From: CAVPCY01 sp963702525
GTDB taxonomy: Bacteria; Actinomycetota; Coriobacteriia; Anaerosomatales; PHET01
DNA: 64,000 nt
Direction: 5' to 3'
Assembly: GCA_963702525.1 (NCBI GenBank)
Contig: CAVPCY010000013.1
Coordinates: 410,209 to 474,208, forward strand
In this document: one piece after another, positions 23,447 to 32,350 of the stretch
Layout of the letters: the number at the start of each line of letters is the position of its first letter
Position numbering within the stretch: position 1 is the first letter of the stretch
Notes under the pieces: model-generated
Told to the model about the DNA's origin: nothing
Seen by the model: the letters and a program-made list of their open reading frames with translations, nothing else
The model's database searches: none
Program-made: the position numbers and the translations under genes

Positions 23447-23670
23447 CCTCGTTGAGGTCGCTCCGCGGTACCACCCAGCTTGCGCCCCTTGCCGCGGGGT
23501 GCGCCACTCGGCCGCCCTGTAACGGGAGCGCCCGCCGAATCCTACGCGGCCATCGGCCGTCTCGGTCCGGGGCTGATAGGGTGATCTTCGTCCGAACGCT
23601 TCCCGCGGGCTTTCACCGTTCCCGCTCGCTGCAAGGGCGCGCCTTCGGACTACTCGTCCCCGTCATCGCC
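23399..23670 (-). promoter_or_regulatory. T-box riboswitch, isoleucine-specific, upstream of ileS
   Basis: On the minus strand the leader shows all main T-box parts. Stem I carries the distal-loop element GGTGAAAGCC and a specifier loop GAAG-ATC-ACC. The ATC codon (23585-23583) followed by A reads isoleucine. The T-box core AGCTGGGTGGTACCGCGGA is at 23462-23480. Its TGGT would pair with the ACCA end of uncharged tRNA-Ile. A competing intrinsic terminator follows. This is a transcription-attenuating T-box. The 445-base gap between ileS and the DUF167 gene is explained by this leader and its promoter. Confidence 0.95.
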
Positions 23671-23716
23671 TGACTCTCCACCCGATGCGTGCGTGCACGC
23701 TCGCGGTGCAGGGCGG

Positions 23717-23746
23717 ATGGTATCGCAGCACTGACAACGCGGTCAA
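23717..23746 (-). promoter_or_regulatory. Promoter of the ileS T-box transcript
   Basis: TTGACC (23741-23746) and TACCAT (23717-23722) on the minus strand, with an 18-base spacer. Transcription would start near 23710, about 40 bases before stem I of the T-box. Confidence 0.6.
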
Positions 23747-23794
23747 ACCAGCGTGCCGGCGCGACTCGGCTTGCACTGGCCGTAGCCGAAGTGC

Positions 23795-24070
23795 CTAGAA
23801 CAGCCCGGGATCGGGTCCGCCGAGATGACCCGTCACGAGTGAATCGTCGGCCTCGATCTCGACCAGCTTGGAGCGCGACGAATGCCCGCGTACCACTCGG
23901 ACGGTGGACTTCGGCACTCCGAGGGCCGCCGCGATCGTCTTCTCGACCGCGGCGTTGGCCTTGCCGGCCTCGGGCGGTGCGCTCACCCGAACGAGCAGAT
24001 CAGCGCCTCGCCAGCCGCACACCTCGTCGCGGTCCGCCCGGGGAGTCACACGCACGCGGACGCGGACCAC
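23795..24070 (-). CDS. DUF167 (YggU family) protein
   Basis: A 91-residue member of the YggU/DUF167 family, with VRVTPRADRDEV, the central SAPPEAGKANAAVEK and the ending VVRGHSSRSKLVEIE. The function is not established. GTG 24070 lies 3 bases from the divIVA stop, so the two are likely cotranscribed. In many genomes this family sits in the yggT/proC neighbourhood, as here. Confidence 0.88.
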   Translation of the reverse strand: MVRVRVRVTPRADRDEVCGWRGADLLVRVSAPPEAGKANAAVEKTIAAALGVPKSTVRVVRGHSSRSKLVEIEADDSLVTGHLGGPDPGLF

Positions 24071-24073
24071 GCG

Positions 24074-24850
24074 CTAGTCGATCTCCTCGATGTCGACGTC
24101 GTCCTCGCGCTCGCCAAGTGCATCGATTCCGGGAAGCGAGTACTCGGCCGGCTCGACAAGCTTCACTTCGGCGGGTATCTCGGGCGCCTCGACCTCACCA
24201 AGCGTCACTGCCTGCACGAAGCCGGGAGCGGGAGGCTCGGCCGGCAACTCAGCGGAAGGCATGGCCCACGTCTCGCCGATCGGCGCGGGCGCGGCGACAC
24301 TGGCCGGGGGTTCCGGGACGGGCATCGGCTGCGGCTCAGGACGCACCTCTACGTCCCCCACGACGCCTTCATCCGTGTCGCCGAGAAGCACCGTCACGTC
24401 CTCCGGCAGCGCCACCTCGCTGACCGCACGCTGCTGCTGTTCGAGCAGTGCTGTGAACTTCGCGCGGAACTCCTCCTCGGCCTGCTTGATCCGCACCAGC
24501 TCGGCGGCCACCTGCTGCTTTCTGGCCAAGGCGTTGTGGATGATCTCCTTGGCCTTGATCTCGGCGTCCCTTAGCACAGAATCGGCTTCGACCTGGGCCT
24601 TTCGGCGCATCTCCTCGCCGGCGGTCTGCGCAGAGATGATCGCGCTGTTGACCGCGTTCTCCTTCAGCTCGAACTCGCGGACCTTGGCACTTGCGGCCTC
24701 AAGCCGCTCGGACAGGTCGATGTTCTCCTTGAAGAGCCGCTCGAACTCGTCTGCGACCTCGTCCAGGAACTGGTCGACCTCGTCCTCGGCGTAACCTCGC
24801 AGGGAGTGACGGAACTCCTTGTGGTGGATGTCGAGCGGAGTGAGCTTCAT
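24074..24850 (-). CDS. divIVA: DivIVA / Wag31 polar and septal scaffold
   Basis: A 258-residue protein with the conserved N-terminal DivIVA motif, LTPLDIHHKEF and RGYAEDEVDQFLDEV, a long coiled coil to about residue 150, and an acidic Pro/Ala/Glu-rich tail. DivIVA recognises negatively curved membrane and recruits wall synthesis; in Actinomycetota (Wag31) it drives polar growth. The tail is longer than in Firmicutes and probably species-specific. It lies between yggT and DUF167. Confidence 0.93.
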   Translation of the reverse strand: MKLTPLDIHHKEFRHSLRGYAEDEVDQFLDEVADEFERLFKENIDLSERLEAASAKVREFELKENAVNSAIISAQTAGEEMRRKAQVEADSVLRDAEIKAKEIIHNALARKQQVAAELVRIKQAEEEFRAKFTALLEQQQRAVSEVALPEDVTVLLGDTDEGVVGDVEVRPEPQPMPVPEPPASVAAPAPIGETWAMPSAELPAEPPAPGFVQAVTLGEVEAPEIPAEVKLVEPAEYSLPGIDALGEREDDVDIEEID

Positions 24851-24883
24851 GATCGATTCCCTCTCTAGCGGGTCGCAACGGCC

Positions 24884-25135
24884 CTAGAAGATGCGGCTCA
24901 GCAGTATCCGTATGGCCTCTAGAACAAGTATTGCCACGATAGCCGATATATCAAGCGCCCCAACGGGCGGTATGAAACGCCGAAAGAGCCCCAGATACGG
25001 CTCGACGATGGTCCCGAGAGCACGACGGATATCCGCCAAAGCATCCGCGTTGGGGAACCACGACAGCAAGACGTAGGCGATGATCAGCCAGCCGTAGAAC
25101 TGCAGAACCGTCATGAGCAGGCTGACGATGGACAC
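24884..25135 (-). CDS. YggT family membrane protein
   Basis: An 83-residue protein with two hydrophobic segments and the family core YVLLSWFPNADAL and EPYLGLFRRFIPPVGALDIS. YggT proteins have been linked to cytochrome assembly or osmotic tolerance, but the role is unclear. GTG 25135 lies next to the proC stop; ATG 25114 is an alternative. It belongs to the conserved sepF-proC-yggT-divIVA run. Confidence 0.88.
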   Translation of the reverse strand: MSIVSLLMTVLQFYGWLIIAYVLLSWFPNADALADIRRALGTIVEPYLGLFRRFIPPVGALDISAIVAILVLEAIRILLSRIF

Positions 25136-25136
25136 C

Positions 25137-25979
25137 CTAGGCCCCCAGTTCCTTGGCGCGACGAACCGCCGCGGCGACTGCGCTCGAGAACGCGGCCCGG
25201 ACGCCGCCGGCTTCGAGCTCGCCCAACGCCGCGATGGTCGTGCCGCCGGGGCTGGCGACGCCATCTATGAGCTCCGCGGGGTGCATCCCGGTCTCAGCCA
25301 GCAGCAGCGCCGTGCCGAGCATCGTCTGGACGGCAAGCGCCTGCGCCACCTCGCGTGACAAGCCTTGGGCGACGCCCGCGCGCGCAAGCGCGTCGACCAC
25401 TAGCGCGAAGTACGCGGGGCCCGACCCCGAGATCGCCGTGCCCGCATCTTGGTAGCGCTCGTCGATCACGATCGCATCGCCGATGGCAGCGAACAGCGAC
25501 CGGACCAGCTCGACCTCGGCCTCGCTCGCCTCGGTGCCGCCACTGACGAGTGCCATCCCCGCCCTCACGAGTGCCGGGGTGTTCGGCATGACGCGGACGA
25601 CCTTCGTGCCGGGAGCCATCGCACTTTCGAGACGGGCACATGAGATGCCGGCGGCGATCGAGACCACCAGAGCCCCGTCAACATCGCCCAGGTCGCGCAG
25701 CACGGCATCGATGACCTGCGGCTTGACGGCGAGAATCACGATGCTCGCCCCGTCGATGGCCTCCCTGCCCTCCCGCACGACAGTGACCCCGTGCGAGCGC
25801 AAGACCCGGCCCCGGGCCTCAGCCGGTTCGGCCACCACGACCCTTGAAGGCTCAACCGTCCCCGCTGCGATCAGGCCCGCGACGATCGCCTCGCCCATGC
25901 GCCCGCCGCCGATGACCGCCAGCGTGCCGGCGAACGTCGGCGCCTCAGCTCCTGGAGCGTGCGACTCAGCCACGGTCAC
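25137..25979 (-). CDS. proC: Pyrroline-5-carboxylate reductase
   Basis: The 280-residue enzyme performs the last step of proline synthesis with NAD(P)H. The dinucleotide-binding loop is VIGGGRMGEAI near residue 22. The C-terminal part has the conserved GSGPAYF and SPGGTTIAALGELE. Its GTG start overlaps the sepF stop (GTGA). Confidence 0.94.
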   Translation of the reverse strand: MTVAESHAPGAEAPTFAGTLAVIGGGRMGEAIVAGLIAAGTVEPSRVVVAEPAEARGRVLRSHGVTVVREGREAIDGASIVILAVKPQVIDAVLRDLGDVDGALVVSIAAGISCARLESAMAPGTKVVRVMPNTPALVRAGMALVSGGTEASEAEVELVRSLFAAIGDAIVIDERYQDAGTAISGSGPAYFALVVDALARAGVAQGLSREVAQALAVQTMLGTALLLAETGMHPAELIDGVASPGGTTIAALGELEAGGVRAAFSSAVAAAVRRAKELGA

Positions 25980-26536
25980 TCACCGGGGAACACGCCGGTG
26001 CTCTGCAGGCGCCGCCGATCGGCGTCGGAAACCTCGACGTTGTGCGGCGTGAGCATGAAGACCTTGTCAGAGACCCGCTGCAGCCCACCGTCGAGCCCGT
26101 ACGTGAGCCCGGCGGCGAAGTCGAGCAGGCGCTTGGAGAGCTCCGGCTTGGTCATCGTCAGGTTGAGGATCACCGGGATACCCTGCTTGAACTTGTCGGC
26201 GATGGTCTGCGCCTCGCCGAAGCTCTTCGGCTCGACGATGTGCATCTTCACCTGCGGCGAGACCTGAGTCACAGAGCCCGAGCCTGTCGGCACGCTGCGA
26301 AGTGATGGGCCGGCGCCGTGTCGGGCGCGATCGAGATCGGGGCCGCGGTCGACGCGTCGCACTGCGTTCGCGTTAGCTCCTGACTCGTACGGCGAATGCG
26401 ACCGCGTACTCGGGTGCGGATAGTCCTCGTCGATATCCTCAGCGTCTTCTTCCGAGTACTCGGCATCATCGTAGTACTCGTCGTCCCATTCCTCTTCCAG
26501 TCCCAGACGCACCTTCATTCGATGCCAGAAGCCCAC
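25976..26536 (-). CDS. sepF: Cell division protein SepF
   Basis: A 186-residue protein with an N-terminal amphipathic membrane anchor (GFWHRMKVRLGL), an acidic disordered linker, and the C-terminal SepF domain with PKSFGEAQTIADKFKQG and the NLTMTKPELSKRLLDFAAGL stretch. SepF tethers FtsZ to the membrane and bundles it. No ftsA gene is present in the division cluster here, so SepF is probably the main anchor. Confidence 0.93.
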   Translation of the reverse strand: MGFWHRMKVRLGLEEEWDDEYYDDAEYSEEDAEDIDEDYPHPSTRSHSPYESGANANAVRRVDRGPDLDRARHGAGPSLRSVPTGSGSVTQVSPQVKMHIVEPKSFGEAQTIADKFKQGIPVILNLTMTKPELSKRLLDFAAGLTYGLDGGLQRVSDKVFMLTPHNVEVSDADRRRLQSTGVFPGE

Positions 26537-26564
26537 CTGAGTTCTCCCTCGTCTTGAATGCCGC

Positions 26565-27242
26565 TCAGCGACCGAAGATCGCGCGACCGACTCGAACGAG
26601 GGTCGCCCCCTCCTCCACGGCCACGCAATAGTCGTTCGACATACCCATGGACAGCTCGTCTAACTCTACACCATTGAGTGGCATCTCCCTGAGGGAGTCC
26701 CGGAGCTCCCTGAGTTCCCGAAACACCCAGCGAGCGTCCTCGGCGCGACCGAACGGCGCCATGGTCATCAGGCCTCGTACGAGCACTCCGGGCTGGTGGG
26801 AAGCCTCCACGAGCGCCTCGCGGACTTCGTGGGGCGCGAACCCGTGCTTGGATTCCTCCCCGCTCACGTTCACCTGAAGCAAGACCTGCTGCTCCACGCC
26901 TGCCAGCCGCGCCCGGTGGGCGATCTCGTCGATGAGGCGGCAGGAGTCGACACTGTGGATGAGGTGGGCCCTGCCGACGACGTCCTTGGCCTTGTTCGTC
27001 TGCAAGGTGCCGATGAAGTGCCATCGTGCGTCGGGGAACAGCCCGTACTTGCCGAGGAACTCCTGCACCCTGTTCTCACCGAGGTCGATCACTCCGGCAT
27101 TCAGAGCGAGGCGGATATCCTCCACGCCGACGGTCTTGGTGACCGCGATGATGGTGACGTCCGAGGGATCGCGACCGACGATATCGGCTGCGTCGGCAAC
27201 ATGCCGCCTCACCGCCTCGTAGCGTGCGGCCAACGCAGCCAT
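26565..27242 (-). CDS. YggS family pyridoxal phosphate homeostasis protein
   Basis: A 225-residue single-domain PLP-binding TIM barrel. The Lys in IIAVTKTVG near residue 36 would bind PLP. HFIGTLQTNKAKDV, LSMGMSNDY and VRVGRAIFG are family signatures. It maintains PLP levels rather than catalysing a reaction. It is upstream of sepF, as in many Gram-positive division regions (ylmE). Confidence 0.93.
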   Translation of the reverse strand: MAALAARYEAVRRHVADAADIVGRDPSDVTIIAVTKTVGVEDIRLALNAGVIDLGENRVQEFLGKYGLFPDARWHFIGTLQTNKAKDVVGRAHLIHSVDSCRLIDEIAHRARLAGVEQQVLLQVNVSGEESKHGFAPHEVREALVEASHQPGVLVRGLMTMAPFGRAEDARWVFRELRELRDSLREMPLNGVELDELSMGMSNDYCVAVEEGATLVRVGRAIFGR

Positions 27243-27264
27243 ACGGGTGCCACGCCCCCTTCAA

Positions 27265-27927
27265 CTAGGACGAAGCGTTGTCTGCGGGCCAGTCACGCTC
27301 GCCCGTGATCAAGTAGGCGATACGCTCGCCGATGTCGACGGCGTTGTCGGCGATCCGCTCGAGATAGCGGCTGGCGAGCACCATCGACGAGGCCCACTCG
27401 ATCTCCTCTTCCTCCTGCAGTCGAGCAAGCTCGCGGAAGAACTGCTTGTAGAGGTGGTCGATCGGCTCGTCGAGTTCGGGGAGCTTGCGCGCGAGATCGA
27501 GGTCTCGCTTCTCAAGGGCCTCGCGGGTCGCGTCGAGCACGCGGTAGACGAGGTTCCCCTGGGCCTGGATGAGATCGTACAGCGTCTGGGGCCCACGCCG
27601 CGCTGCGGTGCGACGGGTCGCCTTCGCGATGTTGACGCCAAGATCGGCCATGCGCTCCAGATGCATGGCGATGAACACCAGGGACATGAGCAGCCGAAGG
27701 TCCCGCGCCACGGGAAACTGCGTGGCGATGGTCTCCAAAACGCGCTCCTCGACACCCACGCACCGAGCGTCGATCACGTCATCTCCTGCGATGACCTTGT
27801 CAGCAGTGTCGATATCGCCCTCGATAAGCGAGCTGACGGCCGCGCGTGTCGATGTGGATACAGAGGCCACAATGTCCACGACCTCAGCGTGCAGGTCGGC
27901 TAGTTCCTGGTTGAACTGCTCACGCAT
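27265..27927 (-). CDS. phoU: Phosphate signalling protein PhoU
   Basis: A 220-residue protein with two PhoU three-helix repeats; each carries an ERMADLGVN or LERIADNAVDIGE type metal-binding motif. PhoU links the Pst transporter to the PhoR sensor and represses the phosphate regulon when phosphate is plentiful. It follows pstB after a 106-base gap in which I see no clear signal. No phoR or phoB is in the window. Confidence 0.93.
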   Translation of the reverse strand: MREQFNQELADLHAEVVDIVASVSTSTRAAVSSLIEGDIDTADKVIAGDDVIDARCVGVEERVLETIATQFPVARDLRLLMSLVFIAMHLERMADLGVNIAKATRRTAARRGPQTLYDLIQAQGNLVYRVLDATREALEKRDLDLARKLPELDEPIDHLYKQFFRELARLQEEEEIEWASSMVLASRYLERIADNAVDIGERIAYLITGERDWPADNASS

Positions 27928-28033
27928 GTCTTCTCCTTGGCTACCTCGTCGCTCGTGTCACCAGTATAGCCGCGCCCGGTGAGCCACATGTGTCGCGCCT
28001 GTTACATCTCGTCGGACACGCAACATCCCGCGC

Positions 28034-28861
28034 CTATCCGAACCGACCGGTGATGTAGTCCTCAGTACGCTTGTCGCACGGGCTCGTGAAGATCTCGCTG
28101 GTCCGGCCGAACTCCACCATCACCGCAGGCTCCCCTGCGACCTCTTGCAGGAAGAACGCCGTGAAGTCGGAGACGCGGGCGGCCTGCTGCATGTTGTGCG
28201 TGACGATCACGATCGTGACCGTATCCTTGAGCTCGGCCATGAGGTCTTCGATCTTCTGCACCGAAGTAGGGTCGATCGCCGAGCACGGCTCGTCCATCAG
28301 AAGCACCTCTGGCTGCACGGCGAGCACGCGCGCGATGCACAACCGCTGCTGCTGGCCGCCGGAGAGCGTCAGACCGCCCCGACCGAGGATGTCCTTGACC
28401 TCTTTCCACAGGTTCGCGCGCTTGAGGGACTCCTCGACGACGGCGTCGAGCTCGGTCTTCTTCTTGACGCCCTGCAAGCGCGGACCGTATGCGACGTTAT
28501 CGTAGATGGACTGCGGAAAAGGGTTTGGTTGCTGGAAGATCATGCCTACTCGACGTCTGAGGTCCACCGGGTCGACCCCGGGTCCGTAGATGTCGGCACC
28601 GTCTATCTCCATGAGACCCTCGACGCGCGTCGCGGGAATCAGGTCGTTCATGCGGTTGATGCAGCGCAGGAAGGTCGACTTCCCGCAGCCCGAAGGTCCA
28701 ATGAATGCAGTGACGGCTTTGCTCCTGATATCGACGCTTATCCCGGTCAGCGCGTTGAAATCCCCGTACCAGAAGTTGAGGCCTTTCACGCGCACCTTCG
28801 AGGGGCCCGCGTCCGGGTGCTCGTGGTGGTGATGGCTGACTGAAGGCGACAAGGGGGTCAT
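28034..28861 (-). CDS. pstB: Phosphate ABC transporter ATP-binding protein
   Basis: A 275-residue ATPase with Walker A GPSGCGKST near residue 56, signature LSGGQQQRLCIAR, and Walker B EVLLMDEP. The PstB-specific FQQPNPFPQSIYDNV is present. A short N-terminal histidine-rich stretch (HHHHEH) precedes the conserved start, and probably has no special meaning. It ends the pstSCAB run. Confidence 0.95.
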   Translation of the reverse strand: MTPLSPSVSHHHHEHPDAGPSKVRVKGLNFWYGDFNALTGISVDIRSKAVTAFIGPSGCGKSTFLRCINRMNDLIPATRVEGLMEIDGADIYGPGVDPVDLRRRVGMIFQQPNPFPQSIYDNVAYGPRLQGVKKKTELDAVVEESLKRANLWKEVKDILGRGGLTLSGGQQQRLCIARVLAVQPEVLLMDEPCSAIDPTSVQKIEDLMAELKDTVTIVIVTHNMQQAARVSDFTAFFLQEVAGEPAVMVEFGRTSEIFTSPCDKRTEDYITGRFG

Positions 28862-28868
28862 GAGCTCA

Positions 28869-29693
28869 TTACACCTTTCGGTATCGCTTGAGGATCCACC
28901 GTGCGGAGAGGTTGAAGCCCAGGATCAACACCATGAGGAGCAGGGCCGTGCCATAGGCGGCCGGCAGGTTGATACCCTCGACGGCGAGCAGGTAGAGGTG
29001 GACCGTCATCGGCCTGCCGGACTCAAGTGGGGAGATCGGGATGTGGACCGCCTGCCCCATGGTGTAGAAGACCACGGCCGTCTCCCCGACCGCCCGACCG
29101 GTCGCCAGAACGATGCCGGTGATGATGCGCGGAGTCGCAGCAGGCAGAACGACCTTGCTGACCGTCTGCCACTTTGTCGCACCCATCCCGTAGGAACCCC
29201 ACCGGATGTAGCGCGGGACCGCCCTGATCGCCTCTTCCGTCGCCCGCATGACGATCGGCAACATGAGCAGCGAGAGCGCGAGCGAGGCCGAGAGCATCGA
29301 CAGACCGATTCCCATAGCCTCGACGAACAGCGCGAATCCGAACAGGCCCATGACGATCGACGGCACGCTCGCCAAAGAATCCGCCGCGAACCTGATCGTC
29401 GAGACGACGCGCCCTTGGTGCGCGTACTCGGCGAGGTAGACGGCAGCGAGCACGGCGATCGGCGTGCAGATGAGCATCGACAGGCCCGTGACGTAGAGGG
29501 TCGCTACGATGGTCGGTCCGATGCCGCCCTCGGCGTTCACGCCCTGGGGGGCGGTGAAGATGAATCCTGGCGAGATCGCGCGGATGCCGTTGATGAACAC
29601 GTGCACGATTATCGCGCCCAGCACGGTCACGGTGATGCCGGCCGCGACCCACAGGACGCCGATGGCGATGTTGTTGGCTGTCCGCTTGTCCAC
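28869..29693 (-). CDS. pstA: Phosphate ABC transporter permease PstA
   Basis: A 274-residue permease with six membrane segments and the inner-membrane loop RYIRWGSYGMGATKWQTV, which contacts PstB. I place the start at GTG 29693, two bases beyond the pstC stop. The frame stays open further upstream, but that part lies inside pstC. Confidence 0.93.
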   Translation of the reverse strand: MDKRTANNIAIGVLWVAAGITVTVLGAIIVHVFINGIRAISPGFIFTAPQGVNAEGGIGPTIVATLYVTGLSMLICTPIAVLAAVYLAEYAHQGRVVSTIRFAADSLASVPSIVMGLFGFALFVEAMGIGLSMLSASLALSLLMLPIVMRATEEAIRAVPRYIRWGSYGMGATKWQTVSKVVLPAATPRIITGIVLATGRAVGETAVVFYTMGQAVHIPISPLESGRPMTVHLYLLAVEGINLPAAYGTALLLMVLILGFNLSARWILKRYRKV

Positions 29694-29695
29694 CG

Positions 29696-30601
29696 CTAGT
29701 CCCGCATCCTGGAGAGCAAGCGCACCGACAGGACGAGGACCATCGATATCAGAAAGAGTATCGCCGCCATGCCGAACAGGGCGGTGCGATGTACGCCGGT
29801 CGAGTAGCCCATATCCATGACGATCTGGCTCGTGAGGGTGGCCATCGGCTCGCCGATGCCGGCGAAGAACTGCGGAGCGCCGCCGATCAGCATCAAGACG
29901 GCCATCGTCTCGCCCACCGCGCGCCCCATCCCCAAGATGATCGCGTCGACGATGCCGATCTTCGCGGCGGGCACCACGACCTTGTAGATCGTCTGCCACT
30001 GTGTGGCGCCCATCGCGAAACTCGCCTCGCGTATGCCCATCGGTATCGACTGCAGCGCATCCTCGGATAGAGCCGCTATCGTCGGCACGATCATGATCGC
30101 CAGAATGATCCAGGTGGTCATCGGGCCGAGGCCTATGCCTCCGGTAGCTTCACCGACGAGCGGCCTGAGCATGACGACACCGAAGAACCCGTAGACGACC
30201 GACGGAATGCCTGCCAGCAACTCAACCGCGGGGCGCACGATGCTGCGAACGCGGGGGGACGCGACTTCGGACAGGAACACCGCGGTGCCTACGGCAAGCG
30301 GAGTACCCAACGCCAGGGCACCGAAGGTGACCACGATCGAACCCTGGATCAGGGCCCGGATCCCGTACTCCCCGTCGCTTGGTGCCCACACCTTTCCGAA
30401 GAGGAACGGCGAGAGCCCGACTTCGGTGAGAATCGGCCACGCTTTCCACCCCACGAACGCGAAGATGAGCGCGACTGCCAGAACGGCTACGAACGCGCAC
30501 ATGAAGAACAGGGCGGCAAGCAGCCACTCCCTGACCTGGGTCTCGCGAGAGACCAGCCTCAGCTGGCCCACCGCAGGGGTGGCGCCGTCCGGGGGCGTCA
30601 T
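29696..30601 (-). CDS. pstC: Phosphate ABC transporter permease PstC
   Basis: A 301-residue six-pass permease. The coupling loop reads ASFAMGATQWQTIYKVVVPAA. ATG 30601 overlaps the pstS stop (ATGA), so these are translationally coupled. Confidence 0.94.
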   Translation of the reverse strand: MTPPDGATPAVGQLRLVSRETQVREWLLAALFFMCAFVAVLAVALIFAFVGWKAWPILTEVGLSPFLFGKVWAPSDGEYGIRALIQGSIVVTFGALALGTPLAVGTAVFLSEVASPRVRSIVRPAVELLAGIPSVVYGFFGVVMLRPLVGEATGGIGLGPMTTWIILAIMIVPTIAALSEDALQSIPMGIREASFAMGATQWQTIYKVVVPAAKIGIVDAIILGMGRAVGETMAVLMLIGGAPQFFAGIGEPMATLTSQIVMDMGYSTGVHRTALFGMAAILFLISMVLVLSVRLLSRMRD

Positions 30602-31542
30602 TCGCCCGTCCTCTCGGCCACGGGGACGAACCCGGCATCGACCACTGCCCCGTTCTGAACGTCCTCAGAGAGCACGTAGTCGATGTACTCCTTGGCCAGA
30701 CCCGACGGCTCTCCCTTGGTGAAGAAGTGCAGCGTCCTGGCTATCGGATACTCCTGTGACGCGACGGTCTTCTCGCTTGGCACCACGCCATCTATGGTGA
30801 GCGCCTTGACAGTGGTGGTGGTGAACCGGGGCGGCACGAAGCCCACGGAGATGTAGCCGATGGCGCCCTCGGAGCGGGCCACCACGTCGCGCACCTGACC
30901 TGTCCCCGGCAACACGACCGCCGACCGGTCGAACTTCGCGTCCTCGCCCATGACGATCTTCTTGAACGCTTCGCGCGTGCCCGATGCCTCGTCTCTGTTC
31001 ACAAGGTCGATCTCACGATCCTCTCCACCGACCTCGCGCCAGTTGGTGATCCGCCCGGAGAAGATGCCGCGGAGTTGATCGGACGTCAGCTCGCTCACCG
31101 GATTGGCGGGATTCACGATCACCGCGATCCCGTCGAACGCGACCGGGGTGTCTATCAGGCCGTTGCCCTGTTCCTCGTCCTTCAGATCTCGTGACGAGGT
31201 CCCGATCTCGCTGGTGCCGGCGGACACGGCTTCGATGCCTGCCGAGGAGCCGAGTCCGGACACCAACACGGTGGTCTCGGGGTTGAGCTTCTGGAATCCC
31301 TCAGCTGCCTGCTCGGCGATGGGGAGAATCGTGGTCGAGCCGGTGACGATGACTTGGTCTGCGACCCGATCCGAACCCTGACAGCCCGTGAGCCCTGCGA
31401 GCGCAAGTGCCGCAGTCAGACAGAGCGCGACACCACGGACGCGAGCGCGCAGTGGCGACCAGTCGGGCCGGCCGCTGCGCGGTACGAGTAGAACCGATCG
31501 GTCGTCTCGGCGGTACAGATGCCGAGACTGGCGATTCTGCAC
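30598..31542 (-). CDS. pstS: Phosphate-binding lipoprotein PstS
   Basis: A substrate-binding protein with a lipobox near ALAGLTGC and the binding-fold features STTILPIAEQAAEGF, NRDEASGTREAF and EGAIGYISVGF. Only one normal start keeps the frame: GTG 31542, with AGGAG 8 bases before it. This gives 314 residues and an unusually long 34-residue run before the hydrophobic signal segment, and makes the gene overlap pgeF by 127 bases. A non-standard start nearer the signal, or a sequence error, is possible. Confidence 0.87.
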   Translation of the reverse strand: MQNRQSRHLYRRDDRSVLLVPRSGRPDWSPLRARVRGVALCLTAALALAGLTGCQGSDRVADQVIVTGSTTILPIAEQAAEGFQKLNPETTVLVSGLGSSAGIEAVSAGTSEIGTSSRDLKDEEQGNGLIDTPVAFDGIAVIVNPANPVSELTSDQLRGIFSGRITNWREVGGEDREIDLVNRDEASGTREAFKKIVMGEDAKFDRSAVVLPGTGQVRDVVARSEGAIGYISVGFVPPRFTTTTVKALTIDGVVPSEKTVASQEYPIARTLHFFTKGEPSGLAKEYIDYVLSEDVQNGAVVDAGFVPVAERTGE

Positions 31543-32256
31543 GGGTCGACTCCTGCGGTCTCAAGGGATGCGGCCACGACAAGGCCGAGATCGAGTCCAC
31601 CCGATTCGGCCCGCGCAAATGTACCAAAGTGGTTAACGAAATGCGACAGGGTTACTTCATCGACGTGGTAGTGGCACGGCCCGATGTGAGGGCCTACGTA
31701 GGCATCGATCTGCGACGGGTCGCACGACGCTGCCCGAGCGAGTTCTCGAGCCGTCTTCTCCGCGATCCCGGCCAGCGTGCCGCGCCATCCGGAATGCGCC
31801 ACAGCAACACACGGTCCCGGGGCCACGAGCACGACCGGGACGCAGTCAGCGAAGAACAGCATGAGCGGGAGGTCAGGCTCGCACGTGAGCAGTGCATCGG
31901 TCTCGGGCAAGGGCGGGCTGCCCTCCCTGAGCAAAGGCGCCCGAGCCGGCATCCCGCGCCTTCACAGGGGTGACCCTATCGCCGTGCACCTGCTGCGCGC
32001 AGACGACTCGCTCGCCAAGCCCGCCGAGTCCCAGAGACTCGAGCAACAGCGCGCGGTTCGCGTCGACGTCCCGCGCGTCGTCGCCGACGTGCGCCGCGAG
32101 GTTGAGCCCGGCGAACGGACCGTCGCTCACGCCGCCTCCCCGCTCGCTGAATACCACGACCACCCCTCGCGCAAGCAGCCCGACGTCGGTCCAGCATGCG
32201 ACTTCTCCGGCGACCCGCCGGACGAGCGTTGGACGTGCGATCGGTTGGGCGGACAC
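31416..32256 (-). CDS. pgeF: PgeF/YlmD polyphenol oxidase (laccase-domain) family protein, frameshifted
   Basis: This family (also called purine nucleoside phosphorylase YfiH or peptidoglycan editing factor PgeF) has copper/zinc-site histidines. They are visible in VVCAQQVHGDRV, the segment FADCVPVVL, and AVAHSGWRGT. The first part and the part from LPETDALLT are in different frames; dropping one base near 31905-31915 joins them into about 280 residues. The start is GTG 32256, because a perfect AGGAGGT precedes it. In many Gram-positive genomes the gene lies between ftsZ and yggS; here the pst operon separates it from yggS. Confidence 0.87.
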
Positions 32257-32350
32257 GCGACCTCCTGTGTGCGTCGACGCGTCCAAGGGTATCCAAGTCG
32301 GTGTGACACGTCATGCGGCCCGCCGCCGCTCGACCATTGAGGAGATGCGA

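Noticed and set aside
28840..28861. Histidine cluster at the PstB N-terminus as a metal-binding or regulatory site
   Set aside because: Short, outside the conserved domain and in a variable region; no further support.
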